20,940 bases of DNA from Saccoglossus kowalevskii (lineage: Eukaryota; Hemichordata; Enteropneusta; Harrimaniidae). This document shows, in pieces, positions 1 through 8,165 of the stretch (position 1 is its first letter; every line of letters starts with the position of its first letter). Position numbers and translations under genes: made by a program. The notes beneath the pieces are model-generated. The model saw only the letters and a program-made list of their open reading frames with translations, searched no databases and was not told where the DNA came from. Location: positions 239,269-260,208 of the forward strand of contig NW_003135347.1 of NCBI RefSeq assembly GCF_000003605.2. The letters are read 5' to 3'.

Positions 1-69
1 TTTCACAGTAGTTAAAATGACTGAAGATTGTTGTATATTCTTAACACATTTTATACATTGGTGAAAAAA

Positions 70-188
70 AGTTGTTATTACCATATTTGCTATATTAGTA
101 ATTATATTTTAATAATAAACCATACAACAAATGTGTTTAAATGCACTTCTAATAGAGCAAATATGGTATTTTGATTTTTCACGAGAAA
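70..188 (+). repeat. Left arm of a 119-bp inverted repeat pair (partner 845-963)
   Basis: Read in reverse complement, this segment matches 845-963 with about four mismatches in 119 bases and no gaps. The match runs past the mini-element it contains (79-168) on both sides. The arms could therefore be the ends of one foldback unit of about 894 bp, or the result of an inverted local duplication. The similarity stops abruptly at GAGAAA (183-188) on the inner side. No coding frame is present. Confidence 0.9.
79..168 (+). mobile_element. 90-bp palindromic-ended mini-MITE, copy 1
   Basis: It begins TACCATATTTGC and ends with the exact reverse complement GCAAATATGGTA. The terminal inverted repeat is about 20 bp (…TATATTAG against CTAATAGA…, one mismatch). 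The outermost TA on each side could be a TA target duplication of the Tc1/mariner type. It has no room for a protein, so it would be a non-autonomous element moved by a transposase encoded elsewhere. An inverted copy lies at 865-954. Family assignment is inference. Confidence 0.7.
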
Positions 189-844
189 TGTTGATGAGCC
201 TAATGCACGTGGTAACTAATGGAACAAATACGGTATCCAGATACTGAAACAGTATATATATTGATGGCCTTCAAAATAAAAATACAATTTCCTTTGTTGC
301 CAAAAGAGAATTGATTTGTATTAAAAGTGATGTTCAAGGATTTTCCATCTCTATGTGTGTAAAAAAGAAGGCACTTTTACATCTCTGGCATCAATTGAGC
401 TTCAAAATAGATTTCTTGGATAAATTAAATAGCTCCAATTTGCGATCTTATAATATCAAATTTATTAAAACTTGTATAATAGTAAAAATAACGATGATCG
501 CTCAATAAATTGGATATTATTCGAATCATAATATAAATATATATTGTTATCGTCTAAAGGACATATTATGACCTTGTTATTCTAACTGAAGTCAATCGAT
601 AATCTCTATTTTACAAAAGTCGGCTCTCCGCCGAGGGGAATATGATTTATATTCCCAAAAGCAATAACTATATACTTCGAGAAAATGATATAAATTGTGG
701 TTTTTTTGTGTGTTTAAAATACTAATTATCTTTTGAATGATTTTCAGTGACATATTTCCATTTTTTTGATGTAAAGTCTTTAATAAGGGAAGAATACAGG
801 TTTTTAGTTATTGTGCATATCTTTTAAAAAATATCCGCTTTCTC
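189..844. other. Spacer between inverted arms; no gene seen
   Basis: AT-rich sequence between the two inverted arms. The only open frame (311-508, plus, 65 codons) has no recognisable motif. Two small perfect hairpins are visible: ATACTG/CAGTAT at 241-255, and an 8-bp stem GGGAATAT/ATATTCCC with a 5-base loop at 636-656. If the arms bound a foldback transposon this would be its interior, but nothing here resembles a transposase. Confidence 0.6.
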
Positions 845-963
845 TTTCTCATGAAAAATCAAAATACCATATTTGCTCTATTAGAAGTACATTTAAACAC
901 ATTTGTTGTATGGTTTATTATTAAAATACAATTACTAATATAGCAAATATGGTAATAACAGCT
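845..963 (-). repeat. Right arm of the 119-bp inverted repeat pair
   Basis: Reverse-complement partner of 70-188 at about 97% identity. Together the arms could fold into a long stem with a loop of about 656 bases. The visible differences are single substitutions, which suggests a fairly recent duplication or gene conversion between the arms. Confidence 0.9.
865..954 (-). mobile_element. 90-bp palindromic-ended mini-MITE, copy 2
   Basis: Inverted copy of 79-168 with the same TACCATATTTGC / GCAAATATGGTA ends and the same length. It sits inside the right 119-bp arm. Because the flanks outside this element are also shared between the arms, the element probably inserted before the arm was duplicated. 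Confidence 0.7.
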
Positions 964-1693
964 TTCGGTTCAGTTTTTTGTAACAATTTTCGAAAAATCA
1001 ACATGAATGCGCAATTTTTATGACAATAAACAGAAATCAGCTTAGCGGAGCTATTGATACGAAGTAGGAATACATGTTACAGTGGTAAATTCACTTGAGT
1101 TTCCAAGCACATCTGGTCTGTCTATTAAACCCTATCCTTTTGAGGATTATCAATATCAGCAGTTTCCTATATGCATTGTGTTGTATTAATTTACATTTCC
1201 TATGTAACTTTGATATATCTTACATTACAAATTGACATAAAAAAACCATTTCGCTAATTGGTTCTCAGATTTCGAGAATCTCTAATGTAAGCTCACGTAG
1301 ACAGCGATTATTTTGCAGATGGAAAGTATTAACCCTTGAAGCACCAAAGTCAATTCTTGTCACTATTTTCAAAATGAAACCCACGTCATTAATCCCTGTT
1401 CAAACGAAGTCTAAAAACAAGAACTTATAATCTCATCTCGGTGCGTTTGTACATGCATGCATTTGTCTACACCTGTATTCTCAACATGCCTGGACCAAGC
1501 AAACTTCACACATACATCTTGGAATACATATGAACATGCATTCGTTTCATAATCCAATTCAAAATGGCCGTATGGAAGCCAAACATTTGTGTACAGAAGG
1601 TCATGCATGATGATTTTGTTCAAACTTGGTACATCATAATAATAAACATTGAAGCATGGCTGTCATTCCATGTCAAAAACAAAACAAAAACTA
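964..1693. other. No feature recognised
   Basis: AT-rich sequence with no convincing gene. A minus-strand frame of 70 codons (1411-1623) shows no motif. The phrase GCGGAGCTAT near 1046 also occurs in the 3' ends of the 157-bp-monomer elements further right, but the surrounding bases do not match. Confidence 0.5.
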
Positions 1694-1881
1694 CTTAGTC
1701 TTTTCTACGAAATGAAACAAAACGAAACGAAACGAAACGAAACCCAAACCCAAACCCTAACCCTAACCCTAACCCTATAAACTCGCATTTTTTCATTCAA
1801 AATCTAAGGTTAGGGTTAAGGTTAATGTTTCGTTTCGTTTCGTTTTATTTTGTTTCATTTTGTTTCGTGGAAAAGACTAAG
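1694..1881. repeat. Hairpin of CGAAA microsatellite and telomere-type CCCTAA repeats
   Basis: The left arm (1694-1776) reads CTTAGTCTTTTCTACGAAA, then (CGAAA)n at about 1722-1743, then CCCAAA twice and CCCTAA about 3.5 times. The right arm (about 1804-1881) is its reverse complement: TTAGGG-type units, (CGTTT)n, then TTTCGTGGAAAAGACTAAG. The loop is only about 27 bases. The arms are imperfect, so this is an old or drifting inverted repeat. TTAGGG is the standard metazoan telomere unit. The terminal 19 bases of the two arms differ at one position, which suggests terminal inverted repeats of a foldback element. No clear target duplication is visible. Confidence 0.85.
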
Positions 1882-2044
1882 CCAACAAAAACAACAAACT
1901 TGCCTGAAAATGGGTTAGAAATGCATATTTATGAAGTGAATGTAATGATTACTTGTTAATTATTTAGATATTTATTTACATATATTTACATATATTAGAC
2001 ATAATGGGAGCTTGATGGAGGCCATTTTGTTTTTCTGAGAAATT

Positions 2045-2114
2045 GCCAGGATGTATGACCTTTAGGGGTCATGCATAATGCCAGGATGTGTGACCTTTAG
2101 GGGTCATGCATACA
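2045..2114 (+). repeat. 35-bp tandem duplication (two copies)
   Basis: Copies at 2045-2079 and 2080-2114, each starting GCCAGGATGT and ending GGGGTCATGCATA. They differ at only one or two positions, so the duplication is recent. Each carries TGACCT-TTAG-GGGTCA (2056-2071 and 2091-2106). Confidence 0.9.
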
Positions 2115-3395
2115 TGTATGGCAATATTGGGATAATAATATTGGGCACAGTGACAATGTAACACTTGATGGATCTTGCATTGCATCGCTGATTGCAAACA
2201 GTCTTGGAGGTATAAATCTCCTAAAAAGCTTTTTCAATGACATTTCAGTTTCCAAACTAGCCTGTGTACAATAATAAGGTTATACCTACAGTATGTACTC
2301 GGGCATTATGGAATTATATTGACCTCTGCTACACATCAGTTAATACGGTCACCATACTGCCTTCGTACTTGCATGTTATTTGTAGTATTCTCGTAATAAC
2401 CTCGTAGCATGTCAGTATTATAAAGTTCAGCTCCGAGAGGCAAATATTTGTGAGTTTTGTAAGCAAAATCAAGGTTTTATTTTATGTCTTAAAAACAGCG
2501 AGTAACAATGACTGCCGTGAAATTTCATCACCATGAATGCCTTCAAATTATCGAATCACAAATGTTTATTGTGGTGAAAATTAAACGTTTGATAGTGTAA
2601 CGTTCAAATTCATTCCACGTCCATATAAGACTGCTACATCAGTATCGCCTGAGGTGGTTACCTCAATACACAGCTAGACATTAATTAATGGATAGAGGTT
2701 TCTGTTCCATGCGAACATTACCAGTTAGTAAATAGTTCTTTTGTAAATATCAGATTTGATTCTTGACGACAAAGCCATGGTATATTACTCATTGAAGCAA
2801 TAGCAGTTTGTATACTGTTAATAAACTTCAATGTTTAACTACGGAAATTAAGAGTGACCACGCATAGTATCAAATTTAACGAACAGGTGCTGTGGTTCTT
2901 ATTTGTTCTGAGCCTTCGATAAGGAAAAAAGCAATATTTCTTCGTAAATGGGAATCACAAGGTTGTAAATTTCCAATGCTATTTATCCCGTATATCTGTT
3001 CATTAGTAATAAACAAGTAAATCAACGTTTTCTTATAAGCCTAAATTAAATTGTCGGTTGTGCATCTGTGAGTTCTGATCTTGAATCTCGCCATATGTCA
3101 GTATCAAGTGAATTACGTTTTTGTGCAGTCTTATTTAAAATCAGAGTCTCAATTTATGTACATTTATTCAAGTTTCCACAAGATTTGGCTTATATTAAAA
3201 TAGGGAGAAAATAAATACATCCTACGTTCTTGTCGTTGTTGTTGTTAACAATTCTTGTACTCTCAATGGCTTTCTAATTTGTATCAAATCATTTCTAACT
3301 TGAAACATATTATTATTAGGTAATTGTATAATATCTTGATAAAGTTTGATTTTCGTAATTTTTTTGTTTGTTTTATACTAAATTGTCATAAAAAC
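2115..3395. other. No feature recognised
   Basis: Roughly 1.3 kb of AT-rich, non-repetitive sequence. The only regularity noted is a short (GTT)4 run at 3235-3246. Frames are short and stop-riddled on both strands. Confidence 0.5.
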
Positions 3396-3416
3396 TTTTT
3401 TTTTTTGGGGGGGGGG
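3396..3416 (+). repeat. Poly-T (11) followed directly by poly-G (10)
   Basis: A homopolymer pair, T at 3396-3406 and G at 3407-3416. Three poly-G runs of 10-13 occur on the plus strand in this window. These tracts are prone to length error in sequencing. Confidence 0.9.
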
Positions 3417-3744
3417 ACTTGCTCACTTTCCAAGCTTGAATTTCTCATTTGTCGATATTGTGAGAGTGTCCGAAAGAAAATACACAGCAACATGCATAAA
3501 CATCTAAGAAAACACAATGTGCTAAAATTTTTTATAAAATATACATTACCATGTAGTTAAAACCAATAAATAGTCAAAGCTGCCAAATCATGTGTCAAAT
3601 ACACCTCTCGGACACGTGCATGACAGTGGATACTTGCACATGTGACTTCAAAATTTCCTAGCACATGAATAGCTTAAGTGTAGCATTATATTGTACACTA
3701 TTTACAATTCATTCACAGGAGAGGGGGGATACACGACTTAACCA
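3417..3744. other. No gene; hexamer palindromes only
   Basis: AT-rich stretch with CACGTG (about 3613) and CACATG-type palindromes but no array, terminal repeat or credible frame. Confidence 0.45.
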
Positions 3745-3846
3745 GCTATATATTACATATCTAGGTACTACATATGTGGACCTCTCTCAGACTTGTTAAT
3801 TTCGTGGTGATATCTTTAATTCTCTAATGTTGGTGAATATTTTTTT
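3745..3846 (+). repeat. Partial 157-bp-type monomer, left part of an interrupted element
   Basis: The run TATTACATAT, GGTACTACAT, GTGGACCTCTCTCAGA, TTCGTGGTGATATC and TTTAATTCTCTAAT matches the monomer arrayed at 13374-13800. The match breaks after GGTGAATATT, where repeat X begins. The monomer family resumes at 4091. Confidence 0.85.
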
Positions 3847-3847
3847 T

Positions 3848-4090
3848 CTTTAATAACAACTGTTGCAATATAGTGTCAGAAAATTGAATTTTTAATTTAA
3901 AATTAAATATTCACTATAAAGAAAACACAATGACCATTTTACCATAGCACTAATCTATTTTATCCTAGTATGCTCGGAATTTCAACGCTGAAAAAAAAAC
4001 TAACCATGCAATTTCACAGCCCCTGTGGTACAAGTGATACAACACATATGGCATATATCGTAATACAGGCGTTCATTTCTGCTTTCAGTC
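3848..4090 (+). mobile_element. Repeat X, uninterrupted copy (243 bp)
   Basis: Matches 7838-8368 in reverse complement at high identity once the 277-bp insertion in that copy is removed. The shared limits are about TTTAATAACAAC on the left and GCTTTCAGTC on the right. It contains an AT palindrome near 3892-3908 and the block CCATGCAATTTCACAGCC. In this copy X sits inside a 157-bp-type monomer and replaces about 60 bases of it. Two copies with the same ends in unrelated surroundings point to a dispersed repeat. No terminal inverted repeat or protein is visible, so its class is unknown. Confidence 0.8.
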
Positions 4091-4225
4091 AGCTTTGATA
4101 CTATACATATAGGGACCTCAGGTAGACCTCTCTTAGATTTGTTCATTTTCTAATGATACGTTCAGTTCTTTAATTGAAATGTGCATTGCTAACAACGGAG
4201 CTATCTCAGTCGAGAGGCTGCTTGT
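4091..4225 (+). repeat. 3' end of a 157-bp-monomer (BIV160/pearl-like) element
   Basis: Starts at AGCTTTGATACTATACATAT and proceeds through GACCTCTCTTAGATTTG to the family's 3' terminus: TGTGCATTGCTAACA, CGGAGCTATCTCAG, GAGAGGCTGCTTGT. The same terminus closes the elements ending at 14102, 16081 and 16486. No 5' end is present upstream, so this element is truncated. Confidence 0.85.
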
Positions 4226-4501
4226 TTGACACTTATAATCAAGCTGCAAATTTCACAAGATGCTGATAACGCTGTAGGTTAGATGATCACGTCTCGGTTT
4301 TCTTTTGCAATTGACAGGTCATTTGTCAGACCAGAAGTGTTAAAAATCAGTGTTTTCAATAGCCCGTATAGTAAAAATGCACAATAGTGATATTTCCCAT
4401 CCGGTAATTCCTTTAATAAATAAACATTGGTACAGCTCATGCACCATCATATTTGCCTATGCTTTTAGATGATATATAGGTGGTTGTAGTAGCATACTCT
4501 A

Positions 4502-4715
4502 ATACTGTAGAATACTTTATTTTCGCTTGGAATTTATTTTCGCTATTTTCGCTGAAGGGATGTTTCCGTGAAAATTAAATCCAGCGAATATACTTTTTTT
4601 CCTATATTTTACATTAAACTCATCAAAAATCAGTGAAAATAAATTCCACACAAAATGCCCAAAAAGCCTTTTCAGCGAAAATTAATTCCAGCGAAAATAA
4701 AGTATTCCACAGTAT
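4502..4715. mobile_element. MITE with TIR ATACTGTRGAATACTTTATT (family 1)
   Basis: The left end reads ATACTGTAGAATACTTTATT followed by TTCGCT; the right end is its reverse complement AGTATTCCACAGTAT preceded by AGCGAAAATAA. The terminal repeats extend about 40 bp with one small gap. TTCGCT/AGCGAA blocks recur inside both arms. TA dinucleotides at 4503-4504 and 4713-4714 fit a TA target duplication, as in Tc1/mariner-type MITEs. At about 212 bp with no frame, it is non-autonomous. It shares the CTGTA-type ends with 12233-12433. Confidence 0.8.
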
Positions 4716-6065
4716 ATTAAGTCTAGCCAACAATACTTCCATACAGATCTAATCTTGAAGAAAATGACTGTTATATTTATTTTTTATATTTATGATATTT
4801 TCATTTTGGGATATATGGATACCCAGGACATAATAAAATGAATTTTAATCTGGTAGAATGTATGGGGAGCTGACATATTTTTACAGTTATGAAAAATATA
4901 TGGATTATAAGTAATTTACAAAATAGGGTTTCATCAATTTTATAATGTACTGCTCACAACGTCTTTAATAAAATTACAGTTCTCATAGTATATCTTTGCT
5001 AGCATGACATGAAAAATTATAAGTTATACATGTGTCAAGTATTACGGTATTATATATTATTTAACTGTTTTAAGCTCAAACTCTGTTTACGCCATATGTA
5101 CTGTAGGTTCATTCTAAAAAACAGAAACTGGCTATTGGTTGAAACATTTTAATGATGTTTAAAGTGTCTATACTTGGATATTGTTTTATACTGGTTTATT
5201 GGAGACACACACTTGGAACTTCATCTTAAGGAAGATATGATGAAAATAAACCCTAATACTAATTAAAAAAAAATAATTAAGAATAATGAATTAGAAAATA
5301 ATTAAAAAAAGGTATTATATGAATACAGTGAATTGCGCACTCACTGATTATATAGTGTATAAAGTCTTCACGCTCTCCTAACTGCGAATGAAAACTATTC
5401 TCCCTGGGTGCTGTATTCTCTTTCTAATGACCTCGTTTTCACACTGTTACCATATTCATTGGACTGTACTTCATTTGTCATCAGTGTATGCAAGCATTTA
5501 TAGTGCATTGTAACATTTAGTAGCATATATACGCAATATTAATTGCCGTAAAGTACATAGCGTTCATGCTTCAGCTGTTAGAGAATGGTTCAATAATCAT
5601 TCATAAAAGGTAGGACATTTGTAAAACTTTAACGCAAACCATTGAATTACCGTTACGAAGAGCTGTCCATTCTCTAAGAGTGAAATTCATAAAGAATGAG
5701 ATCAATTGAAGAAGTAATGGCAAATGAATCATGACAAATATAGGTCGTCTTGATAGAATGGATATTTTGATTTTAATCATTGACGCATTCATAGTACGAG
5801 TGTTCTTTATCGTGAAAATTGACAAAATGAGCAAATGAATATAATCAATACTAGATCGATTTAGCACATATGTAATTATTATTATAATTGCATACTTATT
5901 GAATCTACAAAACTGTTTTTTTGTCGCCACAACAATGAGGATATTTGCATGTTGATTCAGCAAGTCTCTGTTTACTCATTCATGAAGCCATCAAATATAT
6001 CACTGTGGTGTTACACTATAATGAATTCAATTTAATTTCACTTATTTATTTCATGTTATATTCCA
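4716..6065. other. AT-rich, no gene recognised
   Basis: Contains AATAATTAA-type low-complexity sequence around 5260-5310. The longest stop-free frame of the window lies here (5601-5963, minus, 120 codons). Its translation is rich in Ile, Leu, Phe and Asn with no domain, as expected from chance in AT-rich DNA. Confidence 0.5.
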
Positions 6066-6310
6066 TTAATAACATAGTGGTTTCTTCAGGCTTATGATAG
6101 GGGAGTTCACAAGTTCAAATCCTCTAGGGAGGGGGGGGGGGGGCTTGGTGAGTACGGTATGCCACAGATGTATATACCGGATGGGTCTTTGCGGAGATCT
6201 TGATTTGATATGTCCGCAGGTAGTTGTTTTAAACCATGCCTGGTTTCTATCAAAAAACACCACTAGGGAGATGATAGCTAGGAAGATACATTGTTGTAGC
6301 ATGCAGTTTA
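6066..6310 (+). mobile_element. Possible tRNA-derived SINE
   Basis: An A-box-like stretch (ACATAGTGGTTTCT, about 6072-6085) and a B-box-like stretch (AGTTCAAATCCT, about 6111-6122) are spaced about as in the internal Pol III promoter of a tRNA. A body without tRNA structure follows, including GGATGGGTCTTTGCGG near 6180. The TPsiC stem is badly paired, so this is not a working tRNA. A run of 13 G at 6131-6143 sits right after the B box. No clear A-rich tail or target duplication was found, so both limits are approximate. The alternative is a chance match to the boxes. Confidence 0.35.
6131..6143 (+). repeat. Poly-G tract (13)
   Basis: Uninterrupted G run, preceded by GGGA, immediately 3' of the putative B box. 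Confidence 0.9.
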
Positions 6311-6321
6311 GAGAGAAATAA

Positions 6322-6990
6322 AGGTGACGTTCATGAACAAAAAAAATAGCATATTAAATCTAGCCAAGGATTCATAAGAAAAGGATATAAGTATGCAACT
6401 TTGGTATGATATGGTGTTATCTATGTATGCCGTGATGCAGACCCATTTTGTGTGCGACCCATTTTCTTTCCTTCCGGGGATTGTGTAAGAGTCAATAAGT
6501 AAATAAATCAATGCATTTGTTCTAAGCCTGGTACAGAATGAAATAAAAAGGTTCAAACGTAGAAATACGAATGATTGTATTTTCATCAAATCATGTAATA
6601 CTGTCAAGGAGTTTATAAGATTAGGGTAACGGTATGTTATCTTATGTAACTATCTTTGTACAGGGATATGCAATACAGATCTCATGAGATCTTCTGAGTG
6701 CCGTGCACACGTCAATCAAACGTGTTTTAACCCAAGGCATTACGGAATGTAGAGTACGCTTAAAGGTCTGATTATGTAAACGCATTTCAAAGACGTGAAA
6801 CACATGTAATACACAATTTGCGGATAAGAAAGGACACATGCATGCACGGGGAAGATGTAAATAGTTATAAGCAAAGCACGAAAAATTAAGAGAAAAATTC
6901 TGAAAGAACCAAGACAAGTCAAAAACAAACAAAAACACTGACAGAAACAAAAGGCTGGATTTAAAAAATAATATCTATATTTTGTACCGA
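6322..6990. other. No feature recognised
   Basis: Several overlapping minus-strand frames of about 100 codons (6308-6607, 6642-6950, 6740-7054) are open in two registers at once and are Phe/Leu/Tyr-rich. That pattern fits chance openness in AT-rich DNA better than coding. Confidence 0.45.
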
Positions 6991-7260
6991 ATAATAATAA
7001 TAACTTTATTGCCCTTGTGTAAAAAAATTTACATAGGATATTAAAGTACAGCAAAAAAGAGTTTTAAAATAATAACAAGATATATGTAAAAATATTATAA
7101 AAAGTATGTAACTAGTATTCAAATGTTAAATAAATCTTTGTGTTGTGTAAATATAATTGGCAAGTTCTTTAATTATGCTGTGATATACATGTAGTTCCCC
7201 ATTTGTTATATAGGTCTTGATAACAAATTGTTGAGAAAATTGTGCATTGTTCAATGACTA
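6991..7260 (-). mobile_element. Possible LINE or SINE 3' end with ATT-repeat tail
   Basis: On the minus strand the sequence ends ACACAAGGGCAATAAAG followed by TTATTATTATTATT. An AATAAAG block running into a short ATT microsatellite is a common 3' terminus of non-LTR retrotransposons and their SINEs in marine invertebrates. The upstream part (7020-7260) would be 3' untranslated sequence; no reverse transcriptase motif is present, so the copy would be 5' truncated. The upper limit is arbitrary. A simple microsatellite beside a chance AATAAA is the alternative. Confidence 0.35.
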
Positions 7261-7264
7261 AAGT

Positions 7265-7837
7265 AGAAAAAAGAGGCCATGGGTATACTAATCTGCTAAG
7301 GACAACAAACTTCAAATTTTCCCATCAATCGGCAAGATGCATATAAAAAGCAGTATAATTTTTGGTCATTTTAGTAAAAAAATAAAAATATACTGAAATT
7401 GTACATACTATTTTCAGTGGGGGGATTTCTGCTATAAAAAAAAAAGGCACAAAATACCAAACATGTGCAGCTGAACAGTTTATAGTTTGTGATGTTCCAT
7501 TTGCATGGAAACTAGCCTATGATAGTATTGCAGCTCTTATTCTTTGTCAGCACGATCCGTTAGTGTGTGGCTACACTTTTCACTACATGATGTCTGTGAG
7601 TCTACGTTTGTATTGTTCTCAAACTTTTCAAAGAATCCGCTACAAATAATAGACTTGGCGTCATTTCGTGCACAAAATAATAGACTTTGTTTTGATTGCA
7701 TAAAAGCAGTTATGGTGATCTCACGATTCCAGTATTTCATCTTTTATTAATCATTCTCCAACTGAAGTGTTACACTTTCAAAGAAAAAAAAAGTGCTTTC
7801 GTAAATCAAGTAGTGAAATATAGTAACCCTTGGGCTA
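7265..7837. other. No feature recognised
   Basis: AT-rich with poly-A runs (for example near 7436-7445). Complementary frames at 7537-7750 open on both strands are short and show no motif. Confidence 0.45.
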
Positions 7838-7868
7838 TGACTGAAAGCAGAAATGAACGCCTGTATTA

Positions 7869-7878
7869 CGATATATGC
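7869..7878 (+). repeat. Target-site duplication, left copy (CGATATATGC)
   Basis: Ten bases repeated exactly at 8156-8165. The intact X copy at 3848-4090 carries this sequence once, at the matching position, which shows that it was duplicated when 7879-8155 inserted. Confidence 0.85.
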
Positions 7879-8155
7879 GTGAATCCACATCTACCATTGG
7901 TTGACTGTCGGCATACCTCTGATGGTTCACACAACGTTTAAAAAATGTTTTTCTTTTTTCCACTGTGGCAACGCTCAAACTCTCAATCGTCAGTTTTTTT
8001 GCCATTGCGAACTCTCAATCGTCAGTTTTTTTGTCATGGCGAACTCTCAATCGTCAGTTTTTTTGCCATTGCAAACTCGCAATCGTCTGTTTTTTCGCCA
8101 TTGCGAATTCGCAGCGACGCTTGCAATGGCTGTTTTACCATACATTTACATACCT
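7879..8155. mobile_element. 277-bp insertion carrying a 32-bp minisatellite
   Basis: Defined exactly by comparing the two X copies and by the 10-bp duplication on each side. It starts GTGAATCCACATCTACC and ends CATTTACATACCT, with no obvious terminal inverted repeat. The centre is a 32-bp tandem array ending in an 8-bp inverted repeat (GCCATTGC/GCAATGGC). A duplication of 10 bp without inverted ends would suit target-primed retrotransposition, and 9-10 bp also suits some cut-and-paste families. No protein is encoded; overlapping frames are open in three registers only because 32 is not a multiple of three. Orientation is unknown. Confidence 0.8.
7969..8130 (+). repeat. 32-bp minisatellite, five units
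   Basis: Units begin at 7969, 8001, 8033, 8065 and 8097, exactly 32 bases apart. The consensus is GCCATTGCGAACTCTCAATC then GTCAGTTTTTTT. Units 1 and 5 are the most diverged, as expected for the edges of an array. Unit 5 runs into GCTTGCAATGGC, which pairs with its own start. Confidence 0.95.
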
Positions 8156-8165
8156 CGATATATGC
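8156..8165 (+). repeat. Target-site duplication, right copy (CGATATATGC)
   Basis: Exact partner of 7869-7878; repeat X resumes immediately after it. Confidence 0.85.

Noticed and set aside
1040-1056. Remnant 3' end of a 157-bp-monomer element (GCGGAGCTAT)
   Set aside because: Only about ten bases match and neither the upstream monomer nor the GCTGCTTGT terminus is present.
1740-1830. True chromosome end (telomere)
   Set aside because: Only a few units are present, in both orientations, with ordinary sequence on both sides.
5601-5963. Longest open frame, 120 codons on the minus strand
   Set aside because: The composition is Ile/Leu/Phe/Asn-rich with no domain, signal or homologue I recognise. 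This length is expected by chance in AT-rich DNA of this size.
6642-7054. Overlapping minus-strand frames of 102 and 104 codons
   Set aside because: Two registers of the same strand are open over the same bases and both read as Phe/Leu/Tyr-rich strings, which points to chance.
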